Source: Bacillus sp. F19 | GTDB taxonomy: Bacteria; Bacillota; Bacilli; Bacillales; Bacillaceae | Length of the DNA stretch: 64,000 nt | Assembly: GCA_023823795.1 (NCBI GenBank) | Contig: CP085710.1 | Coordinates: forward strand, 2,940,001-3,004,000 | Direction: 5' to 3' | Shown here: piece after piece, positions 43,270 to 52,129 of the stretch | How the letters are laid out: each line of letters begins with the position of its first letter | How positions within the stretch are numbered: position 1 is the first letter of the stretch | Position numbers and translations under genes: made by a program | The notes under the pieces: generated by a model | Seen by the model: only the letters and a program-made list of their open reading frames with translations | Told to the model about the DNA's origin: nothing | The model's database searches: none

Positions 43270-43972
43270 TTAGGCATAAGCCAGATGGTGTCTTGCTTCC
43301 CAAAGCCTATTTCGAGCAGCACTATCCGTTTCAAATTTAATGAGTTCACAATGCAGATCTGATACAAGCTCTTTCGTAAACTCAACGTCCTGTCTAAGCC
43401 CTGCTTCATTTCCATGGAATTCAAGAAAGAGAGTCGGTTTTTCAAGGTAATCTGTATCACTGTACAAGTTGGCCTGCTTCATGGATGGCTCATCAACAAG
43501 CTCTACTCTTGCAATTAGAATTCCCGCTTGCATTTGTAGCCGCTATCCCCCCCAAGAGTTGCATCCTCTCCTGGATCAACTGAAAAGAACAGGCCGTATT
43601 TTTTAAGTTTATTTAATTGAGAGCACGTGGCGCCAGGCTGGACTCTTACAAGAAAATCCTGCTCCCTTACTTCAAGGATTTTTTCATTAGGGAAAAATCA
43701 ATTGTAATCCCCAAATCATATGGAATCACATGTCCTTCTAAGCTCGAGCCAAGTACAAAAGGCACAACAGGCACTTGATATGTATTTGCGAATTTGATAA
43801 TTCTACTTACTTGTGCAGTCGTCTCAGGAAAAACAACCAAATCCGGGAGACTTGGTGCGTGTTACGATTCATCCCTGCTGTGCTGTTCTCTCACTGTCGC
43901 ATTAATAGAGACCTGACTTTCAGGAAGGATTTTTTTAAAAGCTTCTGCCAGATTAGCAATTTCCAGATTCAT
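43270..43972 (-). pseudogene. glcD: Decayed FAD-linked oxidase gene (GlcD-like)
   Basis: On the minus strand ATG 43972, after a GAGAG site, begins MNLEIANLAEAFKKILPESQ, typical of glycolate oxidase subunit D; a stop follows at the HSRDES position, then the frame reopens (PSLPDLVVFPETTAQVSRII, VPVVPFVLGSSLEGH), shifts once more ([20 protein letters not shown]), loses sequence after the LGG loop, and resumes in the C-terminal oxidase domain (LEKPTLFLEFHGNEAGLRQD) to a stop at RHHLAYA, where about the last 150 residues are missing. At least one nonsense change, one frameshift and two deletions are visible. An intact GntR regulator with a good operator stands divergent to it. Confidence 0.8.
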
Positions 43973-44041
43973 TCCACTCTCTCCCCTAAATTAATATGTA
44001 ATCGTTTACAATAAATCGTTTATAATGATTAAATCTGTACT

Positions 44042-44065
44042 ACCAATTCCCAATTGGTCTAACCA
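44042..44065. promoter_or_regulatory. FadR/LldR-type operator
   Basis: TGGTCTAACCA (44055-44065) fits the TGGT-N3-ACCA consensus of FadR-subfamily GntR regulators. It overlaps a second palindrome ACCAATT-CCC-AATTGGT (44042-44058). The site lies between the decayed glcD gene and the regulator. Confidence 0.65.
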
Positions 44066-44124
44066 CTTTCCATTATACTTAATTATCTGAAAAACACAAC
44101 AACTCTTAAAGGTGTGAAGGTTCA

Positions 44125-44844
44125 TTGAAGCATAATAAACGAACGTATGAAATCATTGTGGAACAGCTCAGAGAATTTTTTCTGAACGGTGACTTAAAGC
44201 CAGGAGATAAACTCCCTTCTGAGCGTCAACTCGCAAGCAAGTTTAACGTTAGTCGCACATCAATTAGAGAAGCTCTGCGGATGCTTGAGCTGCGCGGAGC
44301 GATCGACATTCGCAGAGGCGGCGGAAGCTATATCAAATCAACAGAATTTCCCCCTTCAACAGAGGAATTATCTTCTGTCATCACTAAAGCTGAAAGCCAT
44401 CTGGTCTATGAAATGCTCGAGCTTCGCCGTGCCCTCGAAGCAGAATCTGCCTATTTGGCAGCTCAAAGAGCGAATTCTGCGGACTTAGAAATAATCCGAA
44501 AAGCGCTAGATAAAATGGCAGCTTCAAAAAATGACGTGGAATCGGGACTTGAATCAGATCTCAACTTTCATTTATCGATTGTAAGAGCTACACACAACTC
44601 CTTATTTATTGAACTGATTCAAACCATGAGTGAGCACATGGAAGATACTATCCGCACAACCCGCAGACACCGCCTGGCTGACTCAGCACGTGCTCAGGAC
44701 ACACTGGATGAACACAAAAGAATCTATTTGGCCATTGCTTCCGGGAATGCCGTTCAGGCCAGAAATCTTGTTGAAGAGCACATTGCCCGGATTAGAAGTG
44801 AATTGAGTGAGACATTATTATCGGAATTAGGTGAATCGATATGA
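44125..44844 (+). CDS. GntR-family regulator, FadR subfamily (GlcC/LldR-like)
   Basis: 239 residues: N-terminal winged helix (LKPGDKLPSERQLASKFNVS, TSIREALRMLELRGAIDIRR), then an all-helical FCD ligand domain whose metal-binding residues are visible as D-x-x-x-H (DLNFHLSIV), the second His in QTMSEHM and the third in LVEEHIARI. The subfamily responds to small carboxylates such as lactate or glycolate. The start is TTG after AAGGTGTGAAGG. It faces the decayed glcD gene and has a FadR-type operator upstream, so it is probably an orphan regulator whose target has been lost. Its stop overlaps the ATG of a peptidase E stub. Confidence 0.87.
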   Translation: MKHNKRTYEIIVEQLREFFLNGDLKPGDKLPSERQLASKFNVSRTSIREALRMLELRGAIDIRRGGGSYIKSTEFPPSTEELSSVITKAESHLVYEMLELRRALEAESAYLAAQRANSADLEIIRKALDKMAASKNDVESGLESDLNFHLSIVRATHNSLFIELIQTMSEHMEDTIRTTRRHRLADSARAQDTLDEHKRIYLAIASGNAVQARNLVEEHIARIRSELSETLLSELGESI

Positions 44845-44924
44845 CGAAACTGCTTTTAACATCATGCGGAGTTTATAATGGAAGCATTAAAAAAAGAGCA
44901 CTGCACAGAGATATTAAATCATGA
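44841..44924 (+). pseudogene. 5' stub of a peptidase E (S51) gene
   Basis: ATG 44841 overlaps the regulator stop (ATGA) and opens MTKLLLTSCGVYNGSIKKRA, which resembles the start of S51 peptidase E/glutamine-amidotransferase-like proteins (usual form TKLFLTSNGFYTEEIK). The frame ends after 27 codons and nothing of the remaining 190 or so residues follows. It was probably co-transcribed with the regulator before truncation. Confidence 0.5.
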
Positions 44925-45017
44925 TTGACCCTTTACAATTTGAAAAATGTATTTTCTTTAGATACAAAGGAAACTTTAATAGTGTAAGTTCAAGATACAT
45001 GAAAGGAGTAAATCACC

Positions 45018-45155
45018 TTGAAAAAAGAAGGAAACCAAGATAAAAGAAATACTGAAGAAACGCAAGAGGAATTGCAAACAATTAATGATATTACTTCCAG
45101 CGATAACGGTCAGCCGGTACCGCAGCCTAAAGATTACGATGAAATAGAATATTAA
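45018..45155 (+). CDS. 45-residue acidic protein of unknown function
   Basis: TTG 45018 with AAAGGAG at 45002-45008 (nine bases) opens a 45-codon frame, KKEGNQDKRNTEETQEEL, then QTINDITSSDNGQPVPQPKD and YDEIEY. It is very hydrophilic and acidic, with no membrane segment or Cys. The good ribosome site and the clean codon use make it likely to be real. Small acidic proteins of this kind are common in Bacillus and often linked to spores, but I do not recognise it. Confidence 0.5.
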   Translation: MKKEGNQDKRNTEETQEELQTINDITSSDNGQPVPQPKDYDEIEY

Positions 45156-45206
45156 ATTAAAAGATAATCAAATGTTCAGCTAAAGATAAGTCTATAATTA
45201 AAAAAA

Positions 45207-45237
45207 GGGCTGCTGAAAGTGATATACTTTACAGCCC
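45207..45237. terminator. Hairpin after the 45-residue gene
   Basis: GGGCTG and CAGCCC arms with inner AAAGT/ACTTT pairing form an imperfect stem. The downstream T-run is short, so it is a weak terminator at best. Confidence 0.4.
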
Positions 45238-45339
45238 AGCCCCCTTTGTTAGGATCATTGCAAAGTCAAACAATACAACAGAGAAATCATACTCATCTTT
45301 CCCCTTGCATTATTCTTTTTCCGGCAGCGGAATGTTTTT

Positions 45340-45510
45340 TTAAAAATTCTCGTTTGTCTAACTAAACTTACTGTTTGGAAAGGTACCAGTCTCATATGTT
45401 TGACAGCATCTTGATCAGATAGATAGTGAAACATATCGTCAGCATCCTCTTTGTGTTACTGCTCTTAGGATTAATCTTGCTGTTTCTATTATTGGAAATT
45501 CTTTTTCCAT
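45340..45510 (-). pseudogene. Frameshifted 5' remnant of a GNAT acetyltransferase gene
   Basis: On the minus strand GAGGGG at 45519-45524 precedes ATG 45510 and the start MEKEFPIIETARLILRAVTQ, typical of RimJ/RimL-type acetyltransferases. The frame then shifts by one base and continues as EDADDMFHYLSDQDAVKHMR before losing similarity. The rest of the gene, including the acetyl-CoA site, is absent. Confidence 0.6.
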
Positions 45511-45649
45511 TGATTTTCCCCTCCTCAATCCATGTTCTTGATATGCGTCCATTTGTTGATGAAAGTTCTAATCTAATCTCAAAAGGAAAGTCGAGTCAAA
45601 CATGATATAATCACTCATCTTTATCTCTTTACCTTACCATTTAGATCTT

Positions 45650-46171
45650 TCAATGCGATAAAGTTTTTAAATAAGAGTGGATCTCTTTCTTATTCTTCAG
45701 CATGATAATGTTTTTTTGAGAACCCGTTCCTTTGAAAGCTTGAAGCCTGGTTTCCATCTTTTTCTTTCGGGGATAGTAAGTGGTACAGATGAACTTAAGA
45801 AATTGGAAGTCTAATTTTTCCATACACCCCTCTCCCATGTCAGGTCTCGTTTTCCCAATGTTTTGAATCCAGCGCTTGAAAACTCGATACAAACATACAA
45901 TTAAAGGAAGCTCCAGATAGATAATCGTATCTGCATTCCGCACTCGAATGTCATATGTATTACTATAATTGCCCTCTATAATCCATTGATCTAGAGAGAC
46001 AATTTTTTGCTGATCAGCTGCAAACTCTTCTAATGAAGCTTCTGCCCATTCTGGTTTCCAGTATAAAGCATCAAGATGATAGACAGAGATCTCCAGTAAT
46101 TCTCCTAACTTTCGTGCAAATGTAGACTTCCCAACCCCTGCTGATACTCCCATCACCATAATTCGGTTCAT
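45650..46171 (-). CDS. P-loop kinase-like protein (DNA topology modulation/FlaR family)
   Basis: 173 residues with a P-loop GVSAGVGKST, the YHLDALYWKPEW segment that marks the FlaR/topology-modulation group of adenylate-kinase-like proteins, and the WIIEGNYSNTYDIRV strand. Relatives bind ATP but their substrate is unknown; the old name comes from a flagellar-supercoiling study and should not be taken as function. AAGGAG precedes ATG 46171 by 12 bases. Monocistronic. Confidence 0.8.
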   Translation of the reverse strand: MNRIMVMGVSAGVGKSTFARKLGELLEISVYHLDALYWKPEWAEASLEEFAADQQKIVSLDQWIIEGNYSNTYDIRVRNADTIIYLELPLIVCLYRVFKRWIQNIGKTRPDMGEGCMEKLDFQFLKFICTTYYPRKKKMETRLQAFKGTGSQKNIIMLKNKKEIHSYLKTLSH

Positions 46172-46813
46172 TTTACAAATCAGCTCCTTACTTTTCCTTC
46201 TTTAAGGAATACACCCGTTAGTTTTATGAGGATCATTGTGTTTTAGTTTGATAGTCTCTTCAAACTGTTCACTTTTTATTCTGCTGCTTTCTATTTACTC
46301 TATATGTAATATCCATTTATACTTAAGCAAATTCTTTTATAAAGAGATTATATATCATAATTTATAAATATCAGTTTATATAGAGTGGTAACTCTATAAT
46401 TTTTTGGCTGATGTCAATCGCACGTAGTATCTATTTTCATCTCAAAACAGAGCTTTGTATTGAGATCCGTCAGCATTAACTGGCTAACCTTACAATGAAA
46501 TCTGCATGCAAAAAAGAGCACAATCCTTATTATTGGAAAGCGCCGATAGTAGCATATCAATATAAAATTGTATTTCCGAAAGTAACTTTCTTGTTAATAA
46601 AAGCTACCGGTACAAGAAAATTAAAATCCCTAATTTATCCCAAAAAGCTTTATTCCATTTACTGTTCTTCAAGAATAATCTCCGCCTATAAGATGAGGCT
46701 TTGTAATGGATTGTTTAATAAATTTAATATGTTTTATACCAATTTAGGGTATCCTTCTTCTGAATTAGCTTCTTGCTGGTTTTGAGGTTTCATAAATACT
46801 GCTCACGCCGATC
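46172..46813. other. Intergenic stretch without convincing gene
   Basis: About 640 AT-rich bases. One open frame of 96 codons exists (46495-46785, plus strand), but it has no ribosome site, no known motif and an irregular composition, so I do not call it. Confidence 0.5.
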
Positions 46814-47704
46814 TCATTCACTTAAATTCAGTTTACCAATTTTGTTGCATTCTAACGCAACCCATACGGAACCATCTTCCCCAAATGCAATACCATGCGG
46901 CTCAGCATTTTCTGTTTGAATTTGATATTCATGAATCGTTTGATCACTTGTAATCCTGCCAATTTTATTTGCACCCCATTCAGTGAACCATATTTCGCAA
47001 TCTTTTCCCTTAATAATTGCGTGTGGGCGTGCGTTTGGAGTTGGAATATCATATTCGCTAATCACCCCAGAAGTAGTGATGCGACCTATTTTGTTGCCCA
47101 TAATTTCGACAAACCAGAGTGCACCATCGTTACCACTAGTAATACCCACTGGCCCTGCTTCTTGTGTAGGCAGAGGGTATTCAGTTAACTCTCCAGTATC
47201 TGTTATTCTTCCAATAGCATTATTTTGGTTTTCTGTGAACCATAGTGCGTTATCTGAACCTAAAGTAATATAAGAAGGAAAGGAACCCTTATTTGGAAGA
47301 TCATATTCATGGATATCACCTTCAGTGGTCAATTTGCCAATACGATTCCCACTCATTTGGGTAAACCAAATATCACCATTTGAGCCTTCAGTTATTCCAT
47401 AAGGAGCTGAATCCGACTGTGGTAGTGGATATTCAATAAACATACCTGATGTTGTAAGCCTTCCTATTTTATTGGCTCCATTCTCTGTAAACCATATGTC
47501 GCCCATGGAAGATACAGTTAAACACATAACTTTAGCATCAGGTGTAGGAACTTTATACTCTTTTACCTCACCACTTAGATCTAGACAGCTGATTTTGTTT
47601 GCTTTATGTTGTGTAAACCATATCTTTCCGTCTTGTGTTGAATCTATACCGTACGGACCTGAGTCGGGAATTGATAAATTAAATTCTCTAAAATCAAATT
47701 TCAT
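46814..47704 (-). CDS. vgb: Virginiamycin B lyase homologue (streptogramin B resistance)
   Basis: A 296-residue seven-bladed beta-propeller built from repeats of the form GPYGI...GDIWFTE...NKIGRLTT. The residues I remember as the active site of staphylococcal Vgb are present at the same numbers: Tyr18, His228, Glu268 and His270. Vgb opens the ring of type B streptogramins by an elimination reaction at the thiocarboxyl ester, giving resistance. Length (295-299 in known Vgb) fits. GGAGGG precedes ATG 47704. It has no mobile element around it except a nearby IS3 tail. A household function for the family is possible, so resistance is a prediction. Confidence 0.85.
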   Translation of the reverse strand: MKFDFREFNLSIPDSGPYGIDSTQDGKIWFTQHKANKISCLDLSGEVKEYKVPTPDAKVMCLTVSSMGDIWFTENGANKIGRLTTSGMFIEYPLPQSDSAPYGITEGSNGDIWFTQMSGNRIGKLTTEGDIHEYDLPNKGSFPSYITLGSDNALWFTENQNNAIGRITDTGELTEYPLPTQEAGPVGITSGNDGALWFVEIMGNKIGRITTSGVISEYDIPTPNARPHAIIKGKDCEIWFTEWGANKIGRITSDQTIHEYQIQTENAEPHGIAFGEDGSVWVALECNKIGKLNLSE

Positions 47705-47891
47705 TTAAATCCCTCCATCAATAATTTTCGAACAAAAAAAACTCATGCCCATTTTCTGAGATAGGATGTAATGTAATCCATAGTACAAACTTAAAATAGG
47801 CTGTTTATCCAATGCCTGATTAGTGGGCAGCTTGCAGCAAATGGAACATGAATTTGCGGAATGCAGGCGAAGTGCTGACGCAAGTACCAAT

Positions 47892-48683
47892 TTAATTATA
47901 AAGAATTCCTTTCATTAATGTTACACAGTCTCCAACTAACTCAACTTTAACTCCTTTTATTTTCAGTTTTATTTCACCCCCGCGCTCTGAATCTTGATAT
48001 GCTGTCATATTTGTTTTATTTAAGAGATTACTCCAATATGAAACTAATGCACAGTGTGCTGAACCTGTTACGTAATCTTCGTTAATTCCTATCTTTGGAG
48101 CAAAATACCTTGATACAAAGTCATATTTATCTGATCCGCGGCTAGTAATAATTATACCCGGACCTTCTATTTCTCTAATTGCTTTCAAATTAGGCTTTAC
48201 GTCATGAACCATCACCTGATTTTCCAACTCTAATATGTACCGATCCTCTGCCCAAGCAGCATCTTTAATAGGAAAATCAATAGCACGTTTTAATTTGTCA
48301 GTAACCTCTGTTTGAGTTGATTCTTTTATATTAAATGTCAGAATGATTCGTTGTTCTGATAGCTTAGTTCTAAGGAGTCCTGATTGAGTATAAAAGTTAA
48401 TTGCGGACTCTGATGAAGAAAAACCCTCGCTCCACAGAATATGAGCAGCTCCCAATGTACCATGACCGCATAAATCAATCTCTTTAGCAGGTGTGAACCA
48501 TCTTAGGTGATAGTTATTTCCATCTTTTAACGAAATAAAAGCTGTGACTGGCTGATTAAGTTCTTTGGCTAAGGACTTCATCCATTGTTCTGTCCTTTTC
48601 TCTCTCAAGAAAACGATTGCTGCAGGATTCCCTTTAAATTTTTCTTTAGTAAAAGCATTAATAATATAAAAATAGCTATTCAA
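47892..48683 (-). CDS. PhzF-family isomerase/epimerase homologue lacking the catalytic Glu
   Basis: 263 residues of the PhzF/diaminopimelate-epimerase fold: FKGNPAAIVFL at the N-terminus, LCGHGTLGAAHILW, and GSAHCALVSYWSNLL near the C-terminus. In active PhzF enzymes the Glu of the (S/T)ET-A/V-F motif after the first helix is catalytic; here that position reads NQPVTAFISL, with Val in place of Glu. The protein may be inactive as an isomerase or do something else. The start is TTG after GAGGGTGG. The substrate is unknown for most Bacillus members. Confidence 0.82.
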   Translation of the reverse strand: MNSYFYIINAFTKEKFKGNPAAIVFLREKRTEQWMKSLAKELNQPVTAFISLKDGNNYHLRWFTPAKEIDLCGHGTLGAAHILWSEGFSSSESAINFYTQSGLLRTKLSEQRIILTFNIKESTQTEVTDKLKRAIDFPIKDAAWAEDRYILELENQVMVHDVKPNLKAIREIEGPGIIITSRGSDKYDFVSRYFAPKIGINEDYVTGSAHCALVSYWSNLLNKTNMTAYQDSERGGEIKLKIKGVKVELVGDCVTLMKGILYN

Positions 48684-48921
48684 AAACCCACCCTCTTAAA
48701 TGAAATCAACAGCATTAATCATCTAATGCAAAAAATAAACAAACCTATAGTTATAAAACGCCCTTATCTGAAATGAGCAGCTTGTAATACCAGTCTAATT
48801 CCTTTCCTATTTAATTTTGGCCCGGCATCTTCCATACCAAGTTTAACGCAGCTAGTTAATTCACCCCTTTTTTTCATAAACCTGCTCGGCTCCCTACTAT
48901 CAATTATTTCAAAATTAAGTG

Positions 48922-49140
48922 ATTTCTTCAATATTTTATTACATCAAAAAAGCGCTGAGTGTTTTAACCTGTATACTTTTAAAACTTCACAAGAGGTTAG
49001 AAGGGCTATTAAAAACTACATTCTCTTTTATAACCACGAAAGGTTTCAAAACAAGCTAAACAACCTGACTCCTATTGAATATAGAAGTCAGGCTTCTTAA
49101 CTGCGCTTATTTTTTATGTCTACTTGACAGGGGTCAGATC
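48922..49140 (+). mobile_element. Right-end remnant of an IS3-family insertion sequence
   Basis: The plus strand reads ECFNLYTFKTSQEVRRAIKN, YILFYNHERFQNKLNNLTPI, EYRSQAS and stop, the C-terminal end of an IS3-family OrfB transposase (the YNHERFQ motif carries the last DDE-adjacent residues). The element end follows, with TGTCTACTTGACAGGGGTCA, whose complement resembles the IS left end seen at 3631. The upstream nine tenths of the element are missing. Confidence 0.75.
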
Positions 49141-49145
49141 AACTT

Positions 49146-49170
49146 TGGATAAACGCCTAATTGTTGAAAT
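49146..49170 (+). repeat. Short dispersed intergenic repeat, copy 2
   Basis: TTGGATAAACGCC followed by TAATTGTTGAAAT. It shares the lead-in TTGGATAA with copy 3. Confidence 0.45.
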
Positions 49171-49263
49171 AAATCTAAACTTGATTATCAGCTTACATAA
49201 AATGTTTCATCTTGAATAAAGCATAAAGAACCAATTACAATTCTTCCATGCCTATTCTTGATG

Positions 49264-50736
49264 TCACGTACCGCAAAAAGTTTTGTAAGGACTTGATGAT
49301 TCCGGCGGCAGTGTGCAGTATTCAGCCTGTTTAGGAGAGTGCGCGTACGGGCTGGAAAGTACACCTAGAAGCCTCTCCATAACACTGTAGTCTCCTTGTT
49401 TCACAGCAGCATCTAAGGCCTCTTCTACTCGATGGTTGCGGGGGATTACAGCAGGATTGCTGCTGCGCATTAATTGCTGCGAGTTGGTTTTCGGCTCCTC
49501 CTGCCTTCCCAGTCTATCCTGCCACAGCTTATGCCACTCAGCAAATTCTTCAGTGCCAAACAGCATCGTACCCTCCGCTTTATCAAAAGTTAATGCAAGG
49601 AATGTATTGGTATAGTCAGCGCGATGCTTCTGCATCAGATTCAGCAGGTCGTTAATAAGGGCTTCATCCTGAATCTCTTCATTAAATAATCCCAGTTTAC
49701 CTCTCATTCCCGCAAGCCAATTTCGTCGGTACATCTCAATAAAATTTGAAATTTCGTCCTGCGCAAACTGGACGGCCTGCTCCTGATCCGTATGCAGCAG
49801 CGGCAATAAGGTTTCCGCAAATCTAGCAAGATTCCACCCGGCAATATACGGCTGATTTCCATAGGCATACCTGCCTTGAATGTCAATGGAACTGAATACC
49901 GTTTCCGGGTCATAGGCATCCATGAATGCGCAAGGACCATAATCAATGGTTTCCCCGCTTATGGTCATGTTATCTGTGTTCATCACTCCGTGAATAAAGC
50001 CAACCAGCTGCCACTTGGAAATCAGCATGGCATGACGCTTAATCACTTCCCGAAGCAGAGAAAGATATCGGCTCTCATCCTCATCAACGTCTGGAAAATG
50101 ACGCTTAAGTGCATAGTCAGCAAGGGCCCGGAGTTCCTCGACTGATCCCCATTTTGCAATATATTGAAAAGTTCCGAAGCGCAGGTGACTTGAAGCCACA
50201 CGGGTCAAAATCGCACCCGGCAACTCAGTTTCGCGAATTACCGGCTCACCGGTTGTCACCACAGCCAGGCTGCGAGTGGTTGGAATACCAAGCGCATGCA
50301 TAGCTTCGCTTATGATGTATTCGCGCAGCATAGGTCCAAGTGAAGCCCGTCCATCGCCCCCGCGGGAATATGGTGTTCTGCCTGAACCCTTTAACTGAAT
50401 ATCAACCCGCTCACTTTGGGGAGTAATTTGCTCACCTAGCAGCAAGGCCCGTCCGTCCCCTAACATGGTAAAGTGGCCGAATTGATGCCCTGCATAAGCT
50501 TGAGCTAGAGGCAAAGCACCTTCAGGAATCTGGTTGCCCGAAAGCGCCGCTACTCCATCTTCGCTTTTTATCGCCTGTATGTTTAACCCAAGGGATGCTG
50601 CCAAAGGGTCATTAAGAATAATCAACTTCGGTGAACTTACAGAGTTAAGTTTTACGCTGGTAAAAAAAGATTTCGGCAGATTGGCGTAGCTGTTGTCGAA
50701 GTTCCATCCTGTTTTTATTTCTTTTTTATTTGTCAT
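49264..50736 (-). CDS. selO: Protein adenylyltransferase SelO (YdiU)
   Basis: 490 residues of the SelO pseudokinase family: [53 protein letters not shown], the metal/ATP region [21 protein letters not shown], and the standard C-terminal YKTFCGT (Cys where some organisms have selenocysteine). SelO binds ATP upside-down and attaches AMP to Ser, Thr or Tyr of proteins in response to oxidative stress. GAGAAGGAG precedes ATG 50736. It is monocistronic and full length. Confidence 0.92.
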   Translation of the reverse strand: MTNKKEIKTGWNFDNSYANLPKSFFTSVKLNSVSSPKLIILNDPLAASLGLNIQAIKSEDGVAALSGNQIPEGALPLAQAYAGHQFGHFTMLGDGRALLLGEQITPQSERVDIQLKGSGRTPYSRGGDGRASLGPMLREYIISEAMHALGIPTTRSLAVVTTGEPVIRETELPGAILTRVASSHLRFGTFQYIAKWGSVEELRALADYALKRHFPDVDEDESRYLSLLREVIKRHAMLISKWQLVGFIHGVMNTDNMTISGETIDYGPCAFMDAYDPETVFSSIDIQGRYAYGNQPYIAGWNLARFAETLLPLLHTDQEQAVQFAQDEISNFIEMYRRNWLAGMRGKLGLFNEEIQDEALINDLLNLMQKHRADYTNTFLALTFDKAEGTMLFGTEEFAEWHKLWQDRLGRQEEPKTNSQQLMRSSNPAVIPRNHRVEEALDAAVKQGDYSVMERLLGVLSSPYAHSPKQAEYCTLPPESSSPYKTFCGT

Positions 50737-51210
50737 CGTATCTCCTTCTCTTCTTTATGTAATATTATTTTTACTCACGAATAACAATCGAAAATTTAAA
50801 GTTAACATGCGCGTTCAACTGGTTCAGTTCATTTGAAGGGTAAAGACATTCCAATAAATAACATCTTATCATTATTTCTTACATACTTGTTCCAATTCTT
50901 TTATCATTGGTTTATCATATTATCAAGGGAAACATGTCGGGTTTTACAATGCCAATTTAAATGACAGCTGTTTCTGTTTTGATTTATATTTATTAAAATT
51001 GGCATGAAGGGTTTGAAAAATACCGGACGGACTAATGAAGTTTTCATTAAACCTAAATGCTCAGAGAGGAAATTCTCTGAGCATTTTTTATTCAATTCCT
51101 TGCCTGGAACCTTGATGGACCAGTTATTTTAGTCCAGTTTGCACTTTGAAAAAACATGAGTATTAATTATAAGATTTTGAAGAGAATTGCGTTAATAATG
51201 ATTTTTAATC
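50737..51210. other. Intergenic stretch with one hairpin
   Basis: About 470 AT-rich bases upstream of selO and downstream of the VOC gene. Apart from the hairpin at 51055 I see no gene; the short minus-strand frame at 50904-51095 lacks a ribosome site and runs through that hairpin. Confidence 0.5.
51055..51086 (+). terminator. Terminator-like hairpin without an obvious gene
   Basis: AAATGCTCAGAGA and TCTCTGAGCATTT form a perfect 13-base stem with a six-base loop, followed on the plus strand by TTTATTC. No plus-strand gene was found upstream, so it may end a small RNA or be left over from a lost gene. Confidence 0.6.
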
Positions 51211-51672
51211 CTATTCTTCACTTCTGATGTTTTCCCATTCACTTAAATACATGACATCTCGTTCCACATTCTTCTTTTCGGGAAGTAAACAAAGAAATTC
51301 TAAAGAATTCCCGTCTGGATCATAAAAATAGAGATTAGCAGAAGGTGTCCAAGTATGAACCATTGGTTCAGAGGGTTCATGCCCAAAAGCAGGTCTTGGA
51401 CTTATACCTTTTGCAAGAAGCCATTCTCTTGCATGAAGGATATCCTCATAGCTAATCTTAAATGCAAAGTGGCTTTTATGAAATTTTTCTTCTGAAACCT
51501 CCCAAACGCCAAGCATTTGTTCTCTCTTATTATTTTTATCAAACCAAAAGAATGCTGCACGGCGCTCTTCAATATAATGAGCTAGATCTAACCCTAGTTT
51601 TTTATAGAATTCTATTGCTGTTTCTAAATTTATTGTTTGAATATGTGTTTCATATAGAGTTCCTGGAAACAT
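51211..51672 (-). CDS. VOC-superfamily protein
   Basis: About 153 residues of the vicinal oxygen chelate fold: GTLYETHIQTINLETAIEFY with the first metal-type His, and YFYDPDGNSLEFLCLLP with the Glu at the second module. AGGAGGG at 51681-51687 sets the start at ATG 51672, 15 codons shorter than the open frame. Substrate unknown; relatives include glyoxalases and fosfomycin-resistance-like proteins. Monocistronic. Confidence 0.83.
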   Translation of the reverse strand: MFPGTLYETHIQTINLETAIEFYKKLGLDLAHYIEERRAAFFWFDKNNKREQMLGVWEVSEEKFHKSHFAFKISYEDILHAREWLLAKGISPRPAFGHEPSEPMVHTWTPSANLYFYDPDGNSLEFLCLLPEKKNVERDVMYLSEWENIRSEE

Positions 51673-51889
51673 TATTAAGTCCCTCCTCATTTTTAAAAAA
51701 GGATTGTTTTTCCACATTATAACAAATGAGAAATGAAAGAGACATCGTATATTTAGCTGAGCATGTGTACGTTTTTAGTCGTACGACTATGGACTTAACT
51801 CGCAAATTGTTCAAGAGAAACTGATCCATTTCATTTCAAATCCCAACAATTCACTTTAAACTCTCCATTAAATAAGACACTATCCCAAG

Positions 51890-51915
51890 TTGGATAAGTG
51901 CCCAATTATAGAATA
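51890..51915 (+). repeat. Short dispersed intergenic repeat, copy 3
   Basis: TTGGATAAGTGCCC followed by AATTATAGAATAA, with the same lead-in as copy 2. Confidence 0.45.
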
Positions 51916-52034
51916 AAGGAATTATCACTTTAATATATGCCAATTAAGCTTAATCAAACTTATTTCTAATTAACAGACAATTTATTGAAAATGTTCTTGA
52001 ATCGTTTTCATTTATAACCTCCTTTCTTAAGAAG

Positions 52035-52050
52035 AGTGCCCGATTGTTGA
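52035..52050 (+). repeat. Short dispersed intergenic repeat, copy 4
   Basis: AGTGCCCGATTGTTGA, matching copy 1 in its core. Confidence 0.45.
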
Positions 52051-52129
52051 CTATTAATTATTCACAAATGAGATTAGATTCTAAATACGCAAGAATTTCT
52101 TTCTTATTCATCATCTCAATAAATATTAA

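Larger units (their letters stand above)
51673..52129. other. Intergenic stretch with short dispersed repeats
   Basis: About 450 AT-rich bases between two VOC genes. No gene seen. Two copies of a short repeat with the core GCCC(A/G)ATT lie at 51897-51915 and 52035-52050; see the repeat entries. Confidence 0.5.

Noticed and set aside
46495-46785. 96-codon open frame on the plus strand in a gap
   Set aside because: No ribosome site, no recognisable motif and irregular residue mix; looks like a chance frame in AT-rich DNA.
47705-47890. 61-codon frame between vgb and the PhzF gene
   Set aside because: Cys-rich, no ribosome site, no family-like pattern; judged non-coding.
50904-51095. 63-codon frame on the minus strand upstream of selO
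   Set aside because: Runs through a perfect terminator-like hairpin and has no ribosome site.
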